Of a stretch of 64,000 bases of DNA, positions 9,769 to 19,126 are shown in pieces; position 1 is the first letter of the stretch, and each line of letters opens with the position of its first letter. Origin of the DNA: an uncultured Bacteroidales bacterium (GTDB taxonomy: Bacteria; Bacteroidota; Bacteroidia; Bacteroidales; F082); contig CAMVCZ010000011.1 in NCBI GenBank assembly GCA_947166105.1, positions 19,116 to 83,115 of the forward strand, read 5' to 3'. Position numbers and translations under genes: made by a program. The notes under the pieces are model-generated. The model worked only from the letters and a program-made list of their open reading frames with translations. It was not told the DNA's origin and ran no database searches.

Positions 9769-11361
9769 TTAGTCTATTTCATCCAAATCAACCCCAGAAT
9801 CTAGTTTTTCGAATCTTAGTTTTTCTTTTTGCAAGGCTGCTTTTGCATCTGCTCTTTTTTGTATATAATAACTATCTCTTTTGTGCCGAGCACAATCTGC
9901 CTCACAGTCTGCCACTCTTGACCTTAATTCTTCAATCTTCCTCCTGCTTTCAATCATCAGTCGCTGCCGCTTGCGAAATTGGTCTTCTGGCCACCCTCTC
10001 CACCCGTCTATTTTTTGAACAACATCAATTAGTAAATTTGTTGTATTTTGTATTCTGGCTATTAAATCCCCTTCTTTTTTATCACGTAATATAATATCCT
10101 TTCTTATGAGAACCTTTTTCGTTTCTACCACCTCACAATCATCAAATCCTTGCGACTTGAGATAATCCATTATATCAAGTCTCATTTTTTCTGCAATTTC
10201 TTTATTCTCGAATTCATTTGATTTAAAAGAAACAACTACATCGAAACCCTTTTCTTCTCTGTAATAACTATAATGAAATTGACCGGTTCTAAAAGAAGAA
10301 AGTCGGAAAACATTTTCTTTTTCCTGGTAGAGGGATTTTTTAAGCCCTTGCGCTGCTTCTTGAAGAATCGTTTTCATAGAAGTTCTGATTGTAACTCCAC
10401 CTATAGTTCTAGTTACTGTATCATCAATAACCTTATCCACAGACCCTCTTGCTTTGGGCTCACTGTTAACCGAAGCTTTCTTTTTCCCAAAAAGACCTTT
10501 CAGTAGCGATTGTCCTTTATTCTCATTTGCTTTCTCTGTTTCTCTCGCAGTTTCCGCTTTCTTTTTCTCTTCTTCCATCTTTCTCCTTGCTTCCTCCTCA
10601 GCCTCTTCTCTTGCTTCTTTTTCCCCTCGTGAAAAGAACGCCGAAATCAAATCCATTGCTTTACTTTGTTGTTCAGCCACCTTTTTCGCTTCTTCTACGC
10701 TCTTCCTTTCTTCCTCTTCTCTTTTTTTCTTATCTTCCTCAGACTTTTTCTTTTCCTCTTCCTCTTCCTCTTCATATTGTTTTCTCATTTCTCCAACAGC
10801 AATGTTAAGCGATATTTGACCAATAGGGTAAATATTGTTCAGCCCCTCATTTCTTCGTTTAAGCCATTCTTGGTCATCATTAGAATCATCAAACGTAATA
10901 TTGTTTTTTGTCAAATCTCCTTTCTCGGCTTTTTGAGCCAAATCATCCCACCAATCCAGCACTCTCATTGCGGCCAATGTAGGCATAGCAGCATAGTAAA
11001 ATCCGACATAATCATCTGTTGTTAGTCGATCGTAACATAAAAATGCATTTTTCAAACGCAACGTATTGTTATCGGTCAGTGCCACACTGCAATAATCATA
11101 ACAAACATCCTTCATTACAAGGCCTTTATTATAGTCGTTTACCAATTGCAATGCCATTGCCCTATCATTGATAGAACGCTTCGTCTCAGCATACAGTGTT
11201 ATTATTCCATCATCTGCGGCATCTGCATCCCACTCCCAATATATTTTCCCTTTTTGCGCATATTTAGGACATTTGCACACTATGGTATCCTCGTTTACAA
11301 CAAACTCACATTCTTTAAACTCTTTATTCAGAAAAGGAACAAGTTCGCTAATTGTTTTCAT
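9769..11361 (-). CDS. Large coiled-coil protein with conserved-looking N- and C-terminal domains, unknown
   Basis: Long ORF; central E/K-rich coiled coil; start MKTISELV at 11361 avoids overlap with the upstream gene. Confidence 0.7.
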   Translation of the reverse strand: MKTISELVPFLNKEFKECEFVVNEDTIVCKCPKYAQKGKIYWEWDADAADDGIITLYAETKRSINDRAMALQLVNDYNKGLVMKDVCYDYCSVALTDNNTLRLKNAFLCYDRLTTDDYVGFYYAAMPTLAAMRVLDWWDDLAQKAEKGDLTKNNITFDDSNDDQEWLKRRNEGLNNIYPIGQISLNIAVGEMRKQYEEEEEEEKKKSEEDKKKREEEERKSVEEAKKVAEQQSKAMDLISAFFSRGEKEAREEAEEEARRKMEEEKKKAETARETEKANENKGQSLLKGLFGKKKASVNSEPKARGSVDKVIDDTVTRTIGGVTIRTSMKTILQEAAQGLKKSLYQEKENVFRLSSFRTGQFHYSYYREEKGFDVVVSFKSNEFENKEIAEKMRLDIMDYLKSQGFDDCEVVETKKVLIRKDIILRDKKEGDLIARIQNTTNLLIDVVQKIDGWRGWPEDQFRKRQRLMIESRRKIEELRSRVADCEADCARHKRDSYYIQKRADAKAALQKEKLRFEKLDSGVDLDEID

Positions 11362-11369
11362 AGTAGCTT

Positions 11370-11954
11370 CTATTTTTGTATTGGACAAAACAATTCGGCC
11401 ATATTATTAAAAGAGCCCATGGAATAACTTCGCATTTCACCCATCATGGTAATAAGACCCAACACACTAGTCAATGCGGAACCTAAACCAAATGCACGCT
11501 TGAGAAAGATGAGGTTAAGCCCTTTATCATACACAACACGAATACCAATTGCACTTTTAAATGTCCGAGTGTTGGTCATTTCCAAAATATCTTTCTCTTG
11601 GACATCCGGTTTTAGCTGCGCTCCAAGTGGCAGCACGGACACATCAAGTTTCATTCCGGACTCAACTATTTGCCAGACAAACATTATGTTGGAATATGGT
11701 TTTATCTCATCAGGCTGCCATACTCCATTGGAAAGATCCAAAACATTGGCCCATCTCGCAACTCCTGGAAAATTGAAATACTGACCAAAAACACCGTCGC
11801 CACTTCTTCTATAGGCCTCTTTGAATTTTTCTAAAAGATCTGAAGGAATGGCTTTTAGGGGAACTGCTTCTGGGAAAACCAAATTACTGATAGTAGGTAT
11901 ATTTTCAACCCTTTTTATCTCTTTTGATACATCGATGACTTGTTGCTCTGCCAT
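11370..11954 (-). CDS. Unknown protein, 194 aa
   Basis: Intact ORF co-directional with and tightly spaced between 11960 and 9769 ORFs. Confidence 0.65.
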   Translation of the reverse strand: MAEQQVIDVSKEIKRVENIPTISNLVFPEAVPLKAIPSDLLEKFKEAYRRSGDGVFGQYFNFPGVARWANVLDLSNGVWQPDEIKPYSNIMFVWQIVESGMKLDVSVLPLGAQLKPDVQEKDILEMTNTRTFKSAIGIRVVYDKGLNLIFLKRAFGLGSALTSVLGLITMMGEMRSYSMGSFNNMAELFCPIQK

Positions 11955-11959
11955 AGTGT

Positions 11960-12619
11960 TTATAAATTGAAGTTGTTTTCTATTTCTACAGTTTTCAATT
12001 GTATATAAACAATGTATATGTGTTTAGTATCTATATTGTTACTCTCCAAATTCACACAAATATCCTTATATTGTATGTTGTTTTCAAGAAGGTTATGCAT
12101 TGCATCTTTGACTTTGTTGCTGTCTTGCATTTCGAGGAGCACCATAAACTTATCACAACGATCCGTGTAGTTCTTGTCAAATTTCCCTTTTCCTTCCCAT
12201 ATGCCATCCAAGTCTTTTATAATCCCATTCCTCTGCGCTGCACCAAATTCATCTCCGCCCACAGGAATATTGCACTTGACTTCTGCAATAAGATTAATAC
12301 CATCTTTTTCTTTTTCACAACACACATCAAATCCATTGGTATTGGGATGCTGCTCATCAACTTTCTCTCTGATTTTTCCGGCTTGAACGGAATCAATGAT
12401 TCCCAATCTGCATATTTCATCAATGAAAGCCAACGTCACTTTCAGCGTTATCAAGTTGTTGATATTGCTTATGGCTTTCTTCATCTCGACAAGGTCATTG
12501 ATTGTAAGGCGTTTCAAGTAGTCTTCTCCATTTGTCTTTAACGCCTGATTCCAATAACGATTGAACTTCTCTTCGAGGTCAAGTTGTCGGGAATACCCTT
12601 TATCTGCTTTATTTTCCAC
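11960..12619 (-). CDS. Putative PD-(D/E)XK-fold nuclease-like protein
   Basis: NGFDVCCEKEKDGINLIAEVKCNIP = D-x(n)-(A)ExK spacing of PD-(D/E)XK enzymes. Confidence 0.55.
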   Translation of the reverse strand: MENKADKGYSRQLDLEEKFNRYWNQALKTNGEDYLKRLTINDLVEMKKAISNINNLITLKVTLAFIDEICRLGIIDSVQAGKIREKVDEQHPNTNGFDVCCEKEKDGINLIAEVKCNIPVGGDEFGAAQRNGIIKDLDGIWEGKGKFDKNYTDRCDKFMVLLEMQDSNKVKDAMHNLLENNIQYKDICVNLESNNIDTKHIYIVYIQLKTVEIENNFNL

Positions 12620-12997
12620 GTAGTTTGTTTTACAGTTTGAAAAATGCTATATTTAGTTTATTTTATTTCTCTTTTTTATGCCATAAAATTTACGTTTGAA
12701 TTTGAAAGTTCAAAGATATGCATTTTTTTTGATACTGATAAACTTTTTTGATATATAATTATAAGACATTGAAAATCAATATTATAAATCATACATTTCC
12801 AAGCTCTCAAAGTCTTTATATACAAAGAGTTAGAAATTTATAACTGCTTCATTTTTAACGTCGTTATATTCTGGGGGCGTAATTATAGAAAAAGTCCGAT
12901 TGACAATGCTTTTTGGGAAAAACAATTAAAAAATTCGCAAAAAATGCGAACTTTTGAGAAAAAGTATTATTTTTGCACCTGAAAAACATCCTGCAAA

Positions 12998-13306
12998 ATG
13001 GAGATCGTATTTGAAAAGGACTATCTGCGTGAGCTTTACTATGACGGCAAGACGAGTGACAAACAACATCGTTACCAACCGCAAATTGTGAAGAAATATG
13101 TTCGCGTGGTCAACATCCTTGACTCAGTGGATAAGACGGCAGATTTGTTTCGCTATCGAGCTCTGCATTATGAGAAACTAGTGGGTGACAAGGCTGGGCT
13201 GGAGTCGGTGCGCGTCAACGACCAGTATAGGATTGAGTTCAAATCGTCGGCAGAAGGCGGTATCACCATTTGCAATATCATAGAATTGTCAAACCATTAT
13301 CAATAA
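12998..13306 (+). CDS. HigB/RelE-family toxin
   Basis: LVGDKAGLESVRVNDQYRIEFKSS...ITICNIIELSNHYQ; TATTTTTGC promoter box just upstream; adjacent HigA. Confidence 0.88.
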   Translation: MEIVFEKDYLRELYYDGKTSDKQHRYQPQIVKKYVRVVNILDSVDKTADLFRYRALHYEKLVGDKAGLESVRVNDQYRIEFKSSAEGGITICNIIELSNHYQ

Positions 13307-13319
13307 AGGAGGAACAGTC

Positions 13320-13631
13320 ATGGGAAACTTAGGTTACGGAGCCTATCCGACACACCCGGGAGAGGTGTTGAAGGACGAGATTGAGGAACGCGGCATCAGC
13401 CAGCGCCAGTTGGCCGAAAGCATGGGCTTGACCTATTCCGTGGTCAACGAGATTTTGAATGCCCATCGTCCACTAACGGCAAAGACCGCCTTGATGTTTG
13501 AGGCCGCTCTTGATGTGCCTGCCGACTCGCTCATGTATCTTCAAACGAAGTACAACATGCAGACGGCCCGAAAAGATGCTTCCATTATAGATGTCTTGAA
13601 GGGAATCAGGAAGGTTGCCGCTGCTCTGTGA
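13320..13631 (+). CDS. HigA-family antitoxin (HTH)
   Basis: YPTHPGEVLKDEIEERGISQRQLAESMGLTYSVVNEILNAHRPLT. Confidence 0.92.
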   Translation: MGNLGYGAYPTHPGEVLKDEIEERGISQRQLAESMGLTYSVVNEILNAHRPLTAKTALMFEAALDVPADSLMYLQTKYNMQTARKDASIIDVLKGIRKVAAAL

Positions 13632-13655
13632 GCTGTAAAACGATAATCACAAAAA

Positions 13656-13680
13656 TAGGGACGCAAGCGTTGCGTCCCTA
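13656..13680. terminator. Perfect 11-bp-stem terminator between convergent genes
   Basis: TAGGGACGCAA-gcg-TTGCGTCCCTA flanked by A/T runs. Confidence 0.8.
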
Positions 13681-13702
13681 CTTTTCACTCCTAACTCTTC
13701 TC

Positions 13703-15049
13703 TTATTTTACTGGGTGATCCTTGGCAAACGCCTCTAACCGCTCAGCCAAAATCGGAATCTCTTCCCTTTGGATGAGCGAGGTGCAGGCGCGGATGCCTT
13801 GTTTGGTGCTGCCGCAGGTGTCCAACGAGATGCCGGAAACGCCGTAGTAGAGCATCTCTTTCACGAGGTCGGCACCAGTGAAGCCCGGATAGCAGAACGT
13901 GAAGTAGAAACCATCAGCGATGGGCTCGCCGCAGTCTTCGTCGTAGGTGATGTAGAAGCCGTTGTCGGTGAAGGCTTTCTTCATCAGCTCGGCCTTGCGA
14001 CCGTATTCCAACACGTCGTCGCGGTAGCAATAAGTGCCATCGTTGACGGCCTTCATCACGGCGGCCAAAGCGTATTGTGCCGAGTGCGAAGTACCTGAGC
14101 TCAACGGGTGCAAGGCGCCGAAGAGGAAGGCCCGCAGGAAGACTTCCTGTCCGCAGAAGGCTTTCAGGTCGGGATAGTGGCGCGCGGCCAACTTGTTGCT
14201 GATGCCGATGATGGCGCAACGTTCGCCGGCGTAGCTGAAGGCCTTGGAGCTGGAAATCATCAGGATGTAGTTGTCGGTGTACTTGCCCACGGTGGGTTGG
14301 TAAGGCTCTTCGCCGGGGTGGCTGTAGTCCTTGCGGAAGTCCATGCCGAAGTAGGCGAGGTCTTCCATGACGATAACGTCATACTTGTTGGCCATTTCGC
14401 CGATGATGCGCAGTTCCTCGTCGGTGAGGCACACCCATGTCGGGTTGTTGGGGTTGGAGTAGAGCATACTATGAATGTTGCCCTTGCTCAGCACCTCTTC
14501 GAGTTTGGCGCGCAGTTTCTCGCCACGGTACTCGTAGATGTCGAAATGCTCCATCGGGATTCCCAATACCTTGTTCTGGAACTTGTGGACGGGGAAGCCC
14601 GGGTCGATGAAGAGCATGGTGTTTTTCTTCGCGTTGGTGTGACCTGCAATCATAAACGAGGCGAAAGCACCTTGCATGGATCCGACGGTCGGGATGCAGT
14701 TGGCGGCATCAACGTCCAAGTCGAGGAAGTTCTTGATGAAGCGCGAGGCTTCTTTTTTCAGCACGGGAGCACCGTCGATGGGCGGATAGTTGGCGGCCAC
14801 ACCGTCTTGCAAGGCCTTGATTTGGGCTTCCACGCCGACGCGAGCGGCGGGCAGTCCGGGATTGCCTAACTCCATGTGGATGAACTTCTTGCCAGAAGCG
14901 GCTTCGAGGTCAAAGGCCAATTTGTTGATTTCACGGATGCCGGCTCTTCCGATGCTCGGCAGACCACTTTCAGCAAAGACTTTCTTTGCCAAATCTTGGG
15001 GTACGATATTGTGTTGCATCATATCTATTGAATATTTTTGTCGTATCAA
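13703..15049 (-). CDS. PLP-dependent class I/II aminotransferase
   Basis: NPNNPTWVCLTDEEL...SSSKAFSYAGERCAIIG. Confidence 0.92.
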   Translation of the reverse strand: MIRQKYSIDMMQHNIVPQDLAKKVFAESGLPSIGRAGIREINKLAFDLEAASGKKFIHMELGNPGLPAARVGVEAQIKALQDGVAANYPPIDGAPVLKKEASRFIKNFLDLDVDAANCIPTVGSMQGAFASFMIAGHTNAKKNTMLFIDPGFPVHKFQNKVLGIPMEHFDIYEYRGEKLRAKLEEVLSKGNIHSMLYSNPNNPTWVCLTDEELRIIGEMANKYDVIVMEDLAYFGMDFRKDYSHPGEEPYQPTVGKYTDNYILMISSSKAFSYAGERCAIIGISNKLAARHYPDLKAFCGQEVFLRAFLFGALHPLSSGTSHSAQYALAAVMKAVNDGTYCYRDDVLEYGRKAELMKKAFTDNGFYITYDEDCGEPIADGFYFTFCYPGFTGADLVKEMLYYGVSGISLDTCGSTKQGIRACTSLIQREEIPILAERLEAFAKDHPVK

Positions 15050-15129
15050 ATTTGGAACGGCAAAGTTAGGGAATTAGTTTGACATGTGCAAAATAAAATG
15101 GCTTATGGTCAAAAATAGGCGGTTTTATG

Positions 15130-17520
15130 CTACCTGAAATACACCCTTGTTATCCCCGTTCCTCCGGTTTCCAACGATGCGTCGCAGAAGCGTTCCACCT
15201 CGTGGATGTGGCTGAGTTTTTCGCGGATGAGTTTGCGGAGGATACCGTTGCCTTTGCCGTGGAGGATGCTCACTTCCTTGATGCTGAGGAGCTTGGCTTC
15301 GTCCAAATACTTGTCTACGATGTCCAAGGCTTCATCGGCGCGTTTGCCGCGCACATCTAAGGTGAGATCGAAATGCTCGGCCTTTTCGCTGAGGTCTTCG
15401 GCGATGCCCGACTGCCAGCGGCGTTGGGTTTTGCGGGCTTCGGCGCGACTCACCTTGCGGAGTTTGTCGGGCGAGGTGCGCAAGCGAATACTGTCGAACA
15501 AGATGGTGGCGTCGGTGTCGCTGATGGCGAGGATTTCGCCCATCACTTGCATTTCCTCGATGCAAACCGTGTCACCCACTTTCAGCACGACTTCGGCTTC
15601 ATCTTTTTTCTTGGCTTCGGCCACTTCCTTGGCTTTTTGCGCGATTTCTTCCTTGGTCTTTTCAAGGTTCTGGCGGATTTCCTTGGTTTTGTTTTTTTCC
15701 GCCTGTGCCTCCTTGATTTCCTTGATAGTGCGCTCGATTTGGCTGTTCGCTTTCGCTATAAGATCCTGAGCTTCAGCCGCTGCGTCGCGAAGATATTGTT
15801 TCTTCTTGCCTTCAAGTGCGGCCAAAAGTTTTTTGTATTTCTCCACCACTTCGGTCAGAAGTTGGTCGGCAATGCGCAGGTCTTGTTCTTTCTTGCGGAT
15901 GGCCTTTTTGTCGACTTCCAACTGTTGCAGCTGCTTCTCGAATTTCAGATGCTGGTCGCCGGTGATGTTGGCTGCGTCGTCGAGGATTTGTTTCGGAAAG
16001 CCGATTTTCTTGGCGATTTCAAAGGCGAAAGAGGAACCGGGCTTGCCTGTGAGCATAATGTACATTGGCTGCATAAAGCGCGTGTCGAACAGCATTGCCC
16101 CATTGATGATGCCCTCGTGGTTGTCGGCCAAAAGTTTCAGGTTGGCATAGTGCGTCGTGACCATACCGAAAGCCTGTTTCTTGTTGAGTTCCAACAAAAT
16201 GGCCTCGGCGATGGCTCCGCCCAATTGCGGCTCGGTGCCCGTGCCAAACTCATCAATGAGGAACAGCGTTTTTCCGTCGGCGTTTTCCAACAGGGCCTTC
16301 ATATTAATAAGGTGTGAACTGTAGGTGGAAAGGTCGTCCAAAATGGACTGCTCGTCGCCGATGTCGATGAAGAGGCTGTCGAAAAGGCCGCACTGAGAGT
16401 CGATGCGCATTGGAGGCATAAGGCCGCATTGCAGCATATATTGCAGCAGGCCAGTGGTTTTCAGGCAAACGGACTTGCCGCCAGCGTTGGGTCCGCTGAT
16501 GACCAAAATGCGGTCGGTTTCGTCCAACTTCAAATCCAACGGAACAACTTGTTTGCCTTGTTTTTTCAGTTTTTGCTCCAAAAGCGGATGCCGCGCCTGA
16601 ATCCAATTTATATAAGGTGTGTTTTTGATTTCGGGCTTGATGCCCCCGATTTCATTGGCCAACAATGCCTTGGCGCGAATGAAATCAAGTTCGCCGAGCA
16701 TATTCCAAGCCTTGCGCAATTCTGAGAGATAAGGCCGCAGCAAGCGTGTGAAAGCCATCAAAATACGATGGATTTCTCGTCGCTCGGCATATTCCAACTC
16801 CTTGATTTCGTTGGAAGTGTCAAAAATTTCGGCAGGTTCGATGTAAACGGTTTGCCCTGTCGCCGACTCGTCGTGGATGAAGCCTCGGATGGCGCGTTTG
16901 TCGCTCGCTTTCACGGGGATGACCAAACGCCCATCGCGGATGGTGATTTCCGATTTTTGGTCGACCCAGCCCGCAGTCTTGGCGTCGCCCATAATTTGGC
17001 GGATGCGCTTCTCAATGCCGCCTTGCTTGCGGCGAATGCTTTGGCGAATTTCCAACAATTCGGTGGAAGCGTTGTCGGGGATTTCGCCCTTATCATCAAC
17101 GAGGCGATTGACCTCGGTAAAGATACTGCGTTCAATGAAAATGTTCTCAATCAGCGATTTGAGTTGAGGGAAATTGACCGAGCCTTCCGAATGGCCGAAA
17201 CGCAAAATGGCTTCCAAAACATTCAGCGAAGGCTTCAAAGCGAACAAATCCTCCACGCTGAGGCAGGTTCCCTCGATTTGGATTTGATGGAAAGCCTCGC
17301 GCAAGTCGTGGAAGTCGCGCACGGGGAAAGGCACGCCCGTTTGCAGCAAGCGGATGAACTCGTCAGTTTGCTCCAAACTCTTGAGGATAAGGGCTTTGTC
17401 GGTCGAAAATGCCATTTCGTCCACTTTCTCCAAGCCCATTTGACTGATGCAGTGGCCGGAAACCATTTGTCGGATGCTGACGAAGCCGATTTTCTGTTCA
17501 AAATTGGTCGGGTAAATCAC
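15130..17520 (-). CDS. mutS2: MutS2 endonuclease/ATPase with Smr domain
   Basis: ISGPNAGGKSVCLKTTGL Walker A, LIDEFGTGTEP, C-terminal Smr LDVRGKRADEAL...HGKGNGILR; GTG start at 17520 preferred (VIYPTNFEQKIGF). Confidence 0.93.
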   Translation of the reverse strand: MIYPTNFEQKIGFVSIRQMVSGHCISQMGLEKVDEMAFSTDKALILKSLEQTDEFIRLLQTGVPFPVRDFHDLREAFHQIQIEGTCLSVEDLFALKPSLNVLEAILRFGHSEGSVNFPQLKSLIENIFIERSIFTEVNRLVDDKGEIPDNASTELLEIRQSIRRKQGGIEKRIRQIMGDAKTAGWVDQKSEITIRDGRLVIPVKASDKRAIRGFIHDESATGQTVYIEPAEIFDTSNEIKELEYAERREIHRILMAFTRLLRPYLSELRKAWNMLGELDFIRAKALLANEIGGIKPEIKNTPYINWIQARHPLLEQKLKKQGKQVVPLDLKLDETDRILVISGPNAGGKSVCLKTTGLLQYMLQCGLMPPMRIDSQCGLFDSLFIDIGDEQSILDDLSTYSSHLINMKALLENADGKTLFLIDEFGTGTEPQLGGAIAEAILLELNKKQAFGMVTTHYANLKLLADNHEGIINGAMLFDTRFMQPMYIMLTGKPGSSFAFEIAKKIGFPKQILDDAANITGDQHLKFEKQLQQLEVDKKAIRKKEQDLRIADQLLTEVVEKYKKLLAALEGKKKQYLRDAAAEAQDLIAKANSQIERTIKEIKEAQAEKNKTKEIRQNLEKTKEEIAQKAKEVAEAKKKDEAEVVLKVGDTVCIEEMQVMGEILAISDTDATILFDSIRLRTSPDKLRKVSRAEARKTQRRWQSGIAEDLSEKAEHFDLTLDVRGKRADEALDIVDKYLDEAKLLSIKEVSILHGKGNGILRKLIREKLSHIHEVERFCDASLETGGTGITRVYFR

Positions 17521-17563
17521 TGGTCGTTTTTTTAGGTCGCAAAGGTACACATTTCGGTTTACC

Positions 17564-17697
17564 TGCGCACTCTCGGAAAAAAATATTTCTCCATAAGTGC
17601 GCACTCTCTGAATTTTATGTACCTTTGCATCTGCGCACTATCGGAAATTGCAGCATATTTCCACCTGCGCACTCTCGGTAATTAAATACTAACTATA
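17564..17697. repeat. Four tandem units with exact 34-bp period, core TGCGCACTcTCgG
   Basis: Cores begin at 17564, 17598, 17632, 17666 in the divergent mutS2/ATPase intergenic region. Confidence 0.9.
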
Positions 17698-19052
17698 TGA
17701 TTTTCAAAAGAAAGATATACAAAAGATTCCTCGAATGGAAAAGGATGGGCGGGCAAAAGGCTTTACTCATCGAAGGCGCGAGGCGAATTGGCAAGTCGAC
17801 CATCGTTGAGGAGTTTGCCCGAAACGAATATAAGAGTTACATTCTTATCGATTTTGCCAAAGCGCGGGATGTGGTGAAAGAGGCCTTTGTGAGCAACCTC
17901 AACGACCTTGACACTTTTTTTATGCTCATTTCCAGCGAGTTCAAGGTGAAGTTGTATGAAAGGGAGTCGTTGGTTATCTTCGATGAAGTCCAGAAATTTC
18001 CACGGGCGCGTGAGGCCGTGAAGTATTTGGTGCAAGATGGCCGTTATGATTATATCGAGACGGGGTCGCTCATTTCGATTCACGAGAATGTGGCGGACAT
18101 AGTGATTCCTTCAGAGGAGCGTTGTATAAAGATGTATCCGCTTGATTTCGAGGAATTTTGCTTGGCTTTTGGCGAGGAACAACTTGTCGATTATATCAAG
18201 TTGTGCTTTGAAAAGAAGCGACCACTCACTGCTGATTTGCACCGCAAGGCGATGATGCTATTCAGGCAGTATTTGCTTGTCGGTGGGATGCCGAAGCCTT
18301 TGGCGGTGTTCCTTGAAAATGCGCGGGATTTTGCCTTGTGTGACGAGGAAAAGCGTGATGTTTTGCGGCTATATCGAGAGGACATTATGAAGATAGAGAA
18401 CCAATATCGCTCGAAGGTGTTGGCCATCTACGACCAGATTCCAGGGCTGCTTTCCAAGCACGAAAAGCGCGTGGTTCTCAGCAAGATAGTGTCAGGATCT
18501 GATTTTGTGCAATATGAAGACACTTTCTTCTGGCTCGCCGATTCGATGATTGCCAACGAGTGCTTCAATTGCTCCGACCCCAACATTGGGCTTTCCATCA
18601 ACGAAGACCGCACATACGTGAAGTGCTATATGGGCGACACGGGGCTGTTGGTCAGTCACGCCTTCAGCGAAAATGATGTTTCCGATGGCGAACTGTATCG
18701 TGAAATCCTGCACGGGAAACTATCGCTCAACGAGGGGATGTTGTACGAAAACGCGATTGCGCAGATGCTGATGGCGGCAGGGCATAAGTTGTACTTTTAT
18801 ACCCATTACAACGAGACAAAACATCGCAACGACATTGAAATTGATTTCCTTCTGTCGAACAATAGTAGGCTGAAATACAAGGTTTTCCCTGTCGATGTGA
18901 AGTCGACGGAAAACTATTCGACCACTTCGCTTGAGCGGTTCAAGGAAAAATTCCACGAGCGCGTTGGGGGCTGCTATGTCATTCATCCGAAGAACCTTTC
19001 TATGAAGGACGACATTGTTTGCCTTCCGCCTTATATGACTTTCTGCCTATAG
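17697..19052 (+). CDS. AAA ATPase with DUF4143 domain
   Basis: LLIEGARRIGKSTIVEEFA Walker A; LVIFDEVQKFPRAREAVKYLV; C-terminal nuclease-like domain. Confidence 0.88.
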   Translation: MIFKRKIYKRFLEWKRMGGQKALLIEGARRIGKSTIVEEFARNEYKSYILIDFAKARDVVKEAFVSNLNDLDTFFMLISSEFKVKLYERESLVIFDEVQKFPRAREAVKYLVQDGRYDYIETGSLISIHENVADIVIPSEERCIKMYPLDFEEFCLAFGEEQLVDYIKLCFEKKRPLTADLHRKAMMLFRQYLLVGGMPKPLAVFLENARDFALCDEEKRDVLRLYREDIMKIENQYRSKVLAIYDQIPGLLSKHEKRVVLSKIVSGSDFVQYEDTFFWLADSMIANECFNCSDPNIGLSINEDRTYVKCYMGDTGLLVSHAFSENDVSDGELYREILHGKLSLNEGMLYENAIAQMLMAAGHKLYFYTHYNETKHRNDIEIDFLLSNNSRLKYKVFPVDVKSTENYSTTSLERFKEKFHERVGGCYVIHPKNLSMKDDIVCLPPYMTFCL

Positions 19053-19064
19053 GCGTTTGAAAAA

Positions 19065-19107
19065 ATGCGCCCATTTTCCCCTGAATCTCGCGGGAAAATG
19101 GGCGCAT
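19065..19107. terminator. Bidirectional terminator, 16-bp stem
   Basis: ATGCGCCCATTTTCCC...GGGAAAATGGGCGCAT between convergent genes. Confidence 0.8.
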
Positions 19108-19126
19108 AATTTGGCTTCCTAAAGTC

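Noticed and set aside
10454-11025. Several S/F/L-rich plus-strand ORFs
   Set aside because: Antisense to the E/K-rich coiled coil of the 9769-11361 gene.
15373-16317. 314-aa plus-strand ORF, F/L-rich
   Set aside because: Antisense to the coiled-coil region of mutS2.
17564-17697. CRISPR array
   Set aside because: Only four 13-bp cores with 21-bp spacers, no cas genes, located in a promoter region; fits an operator array better.
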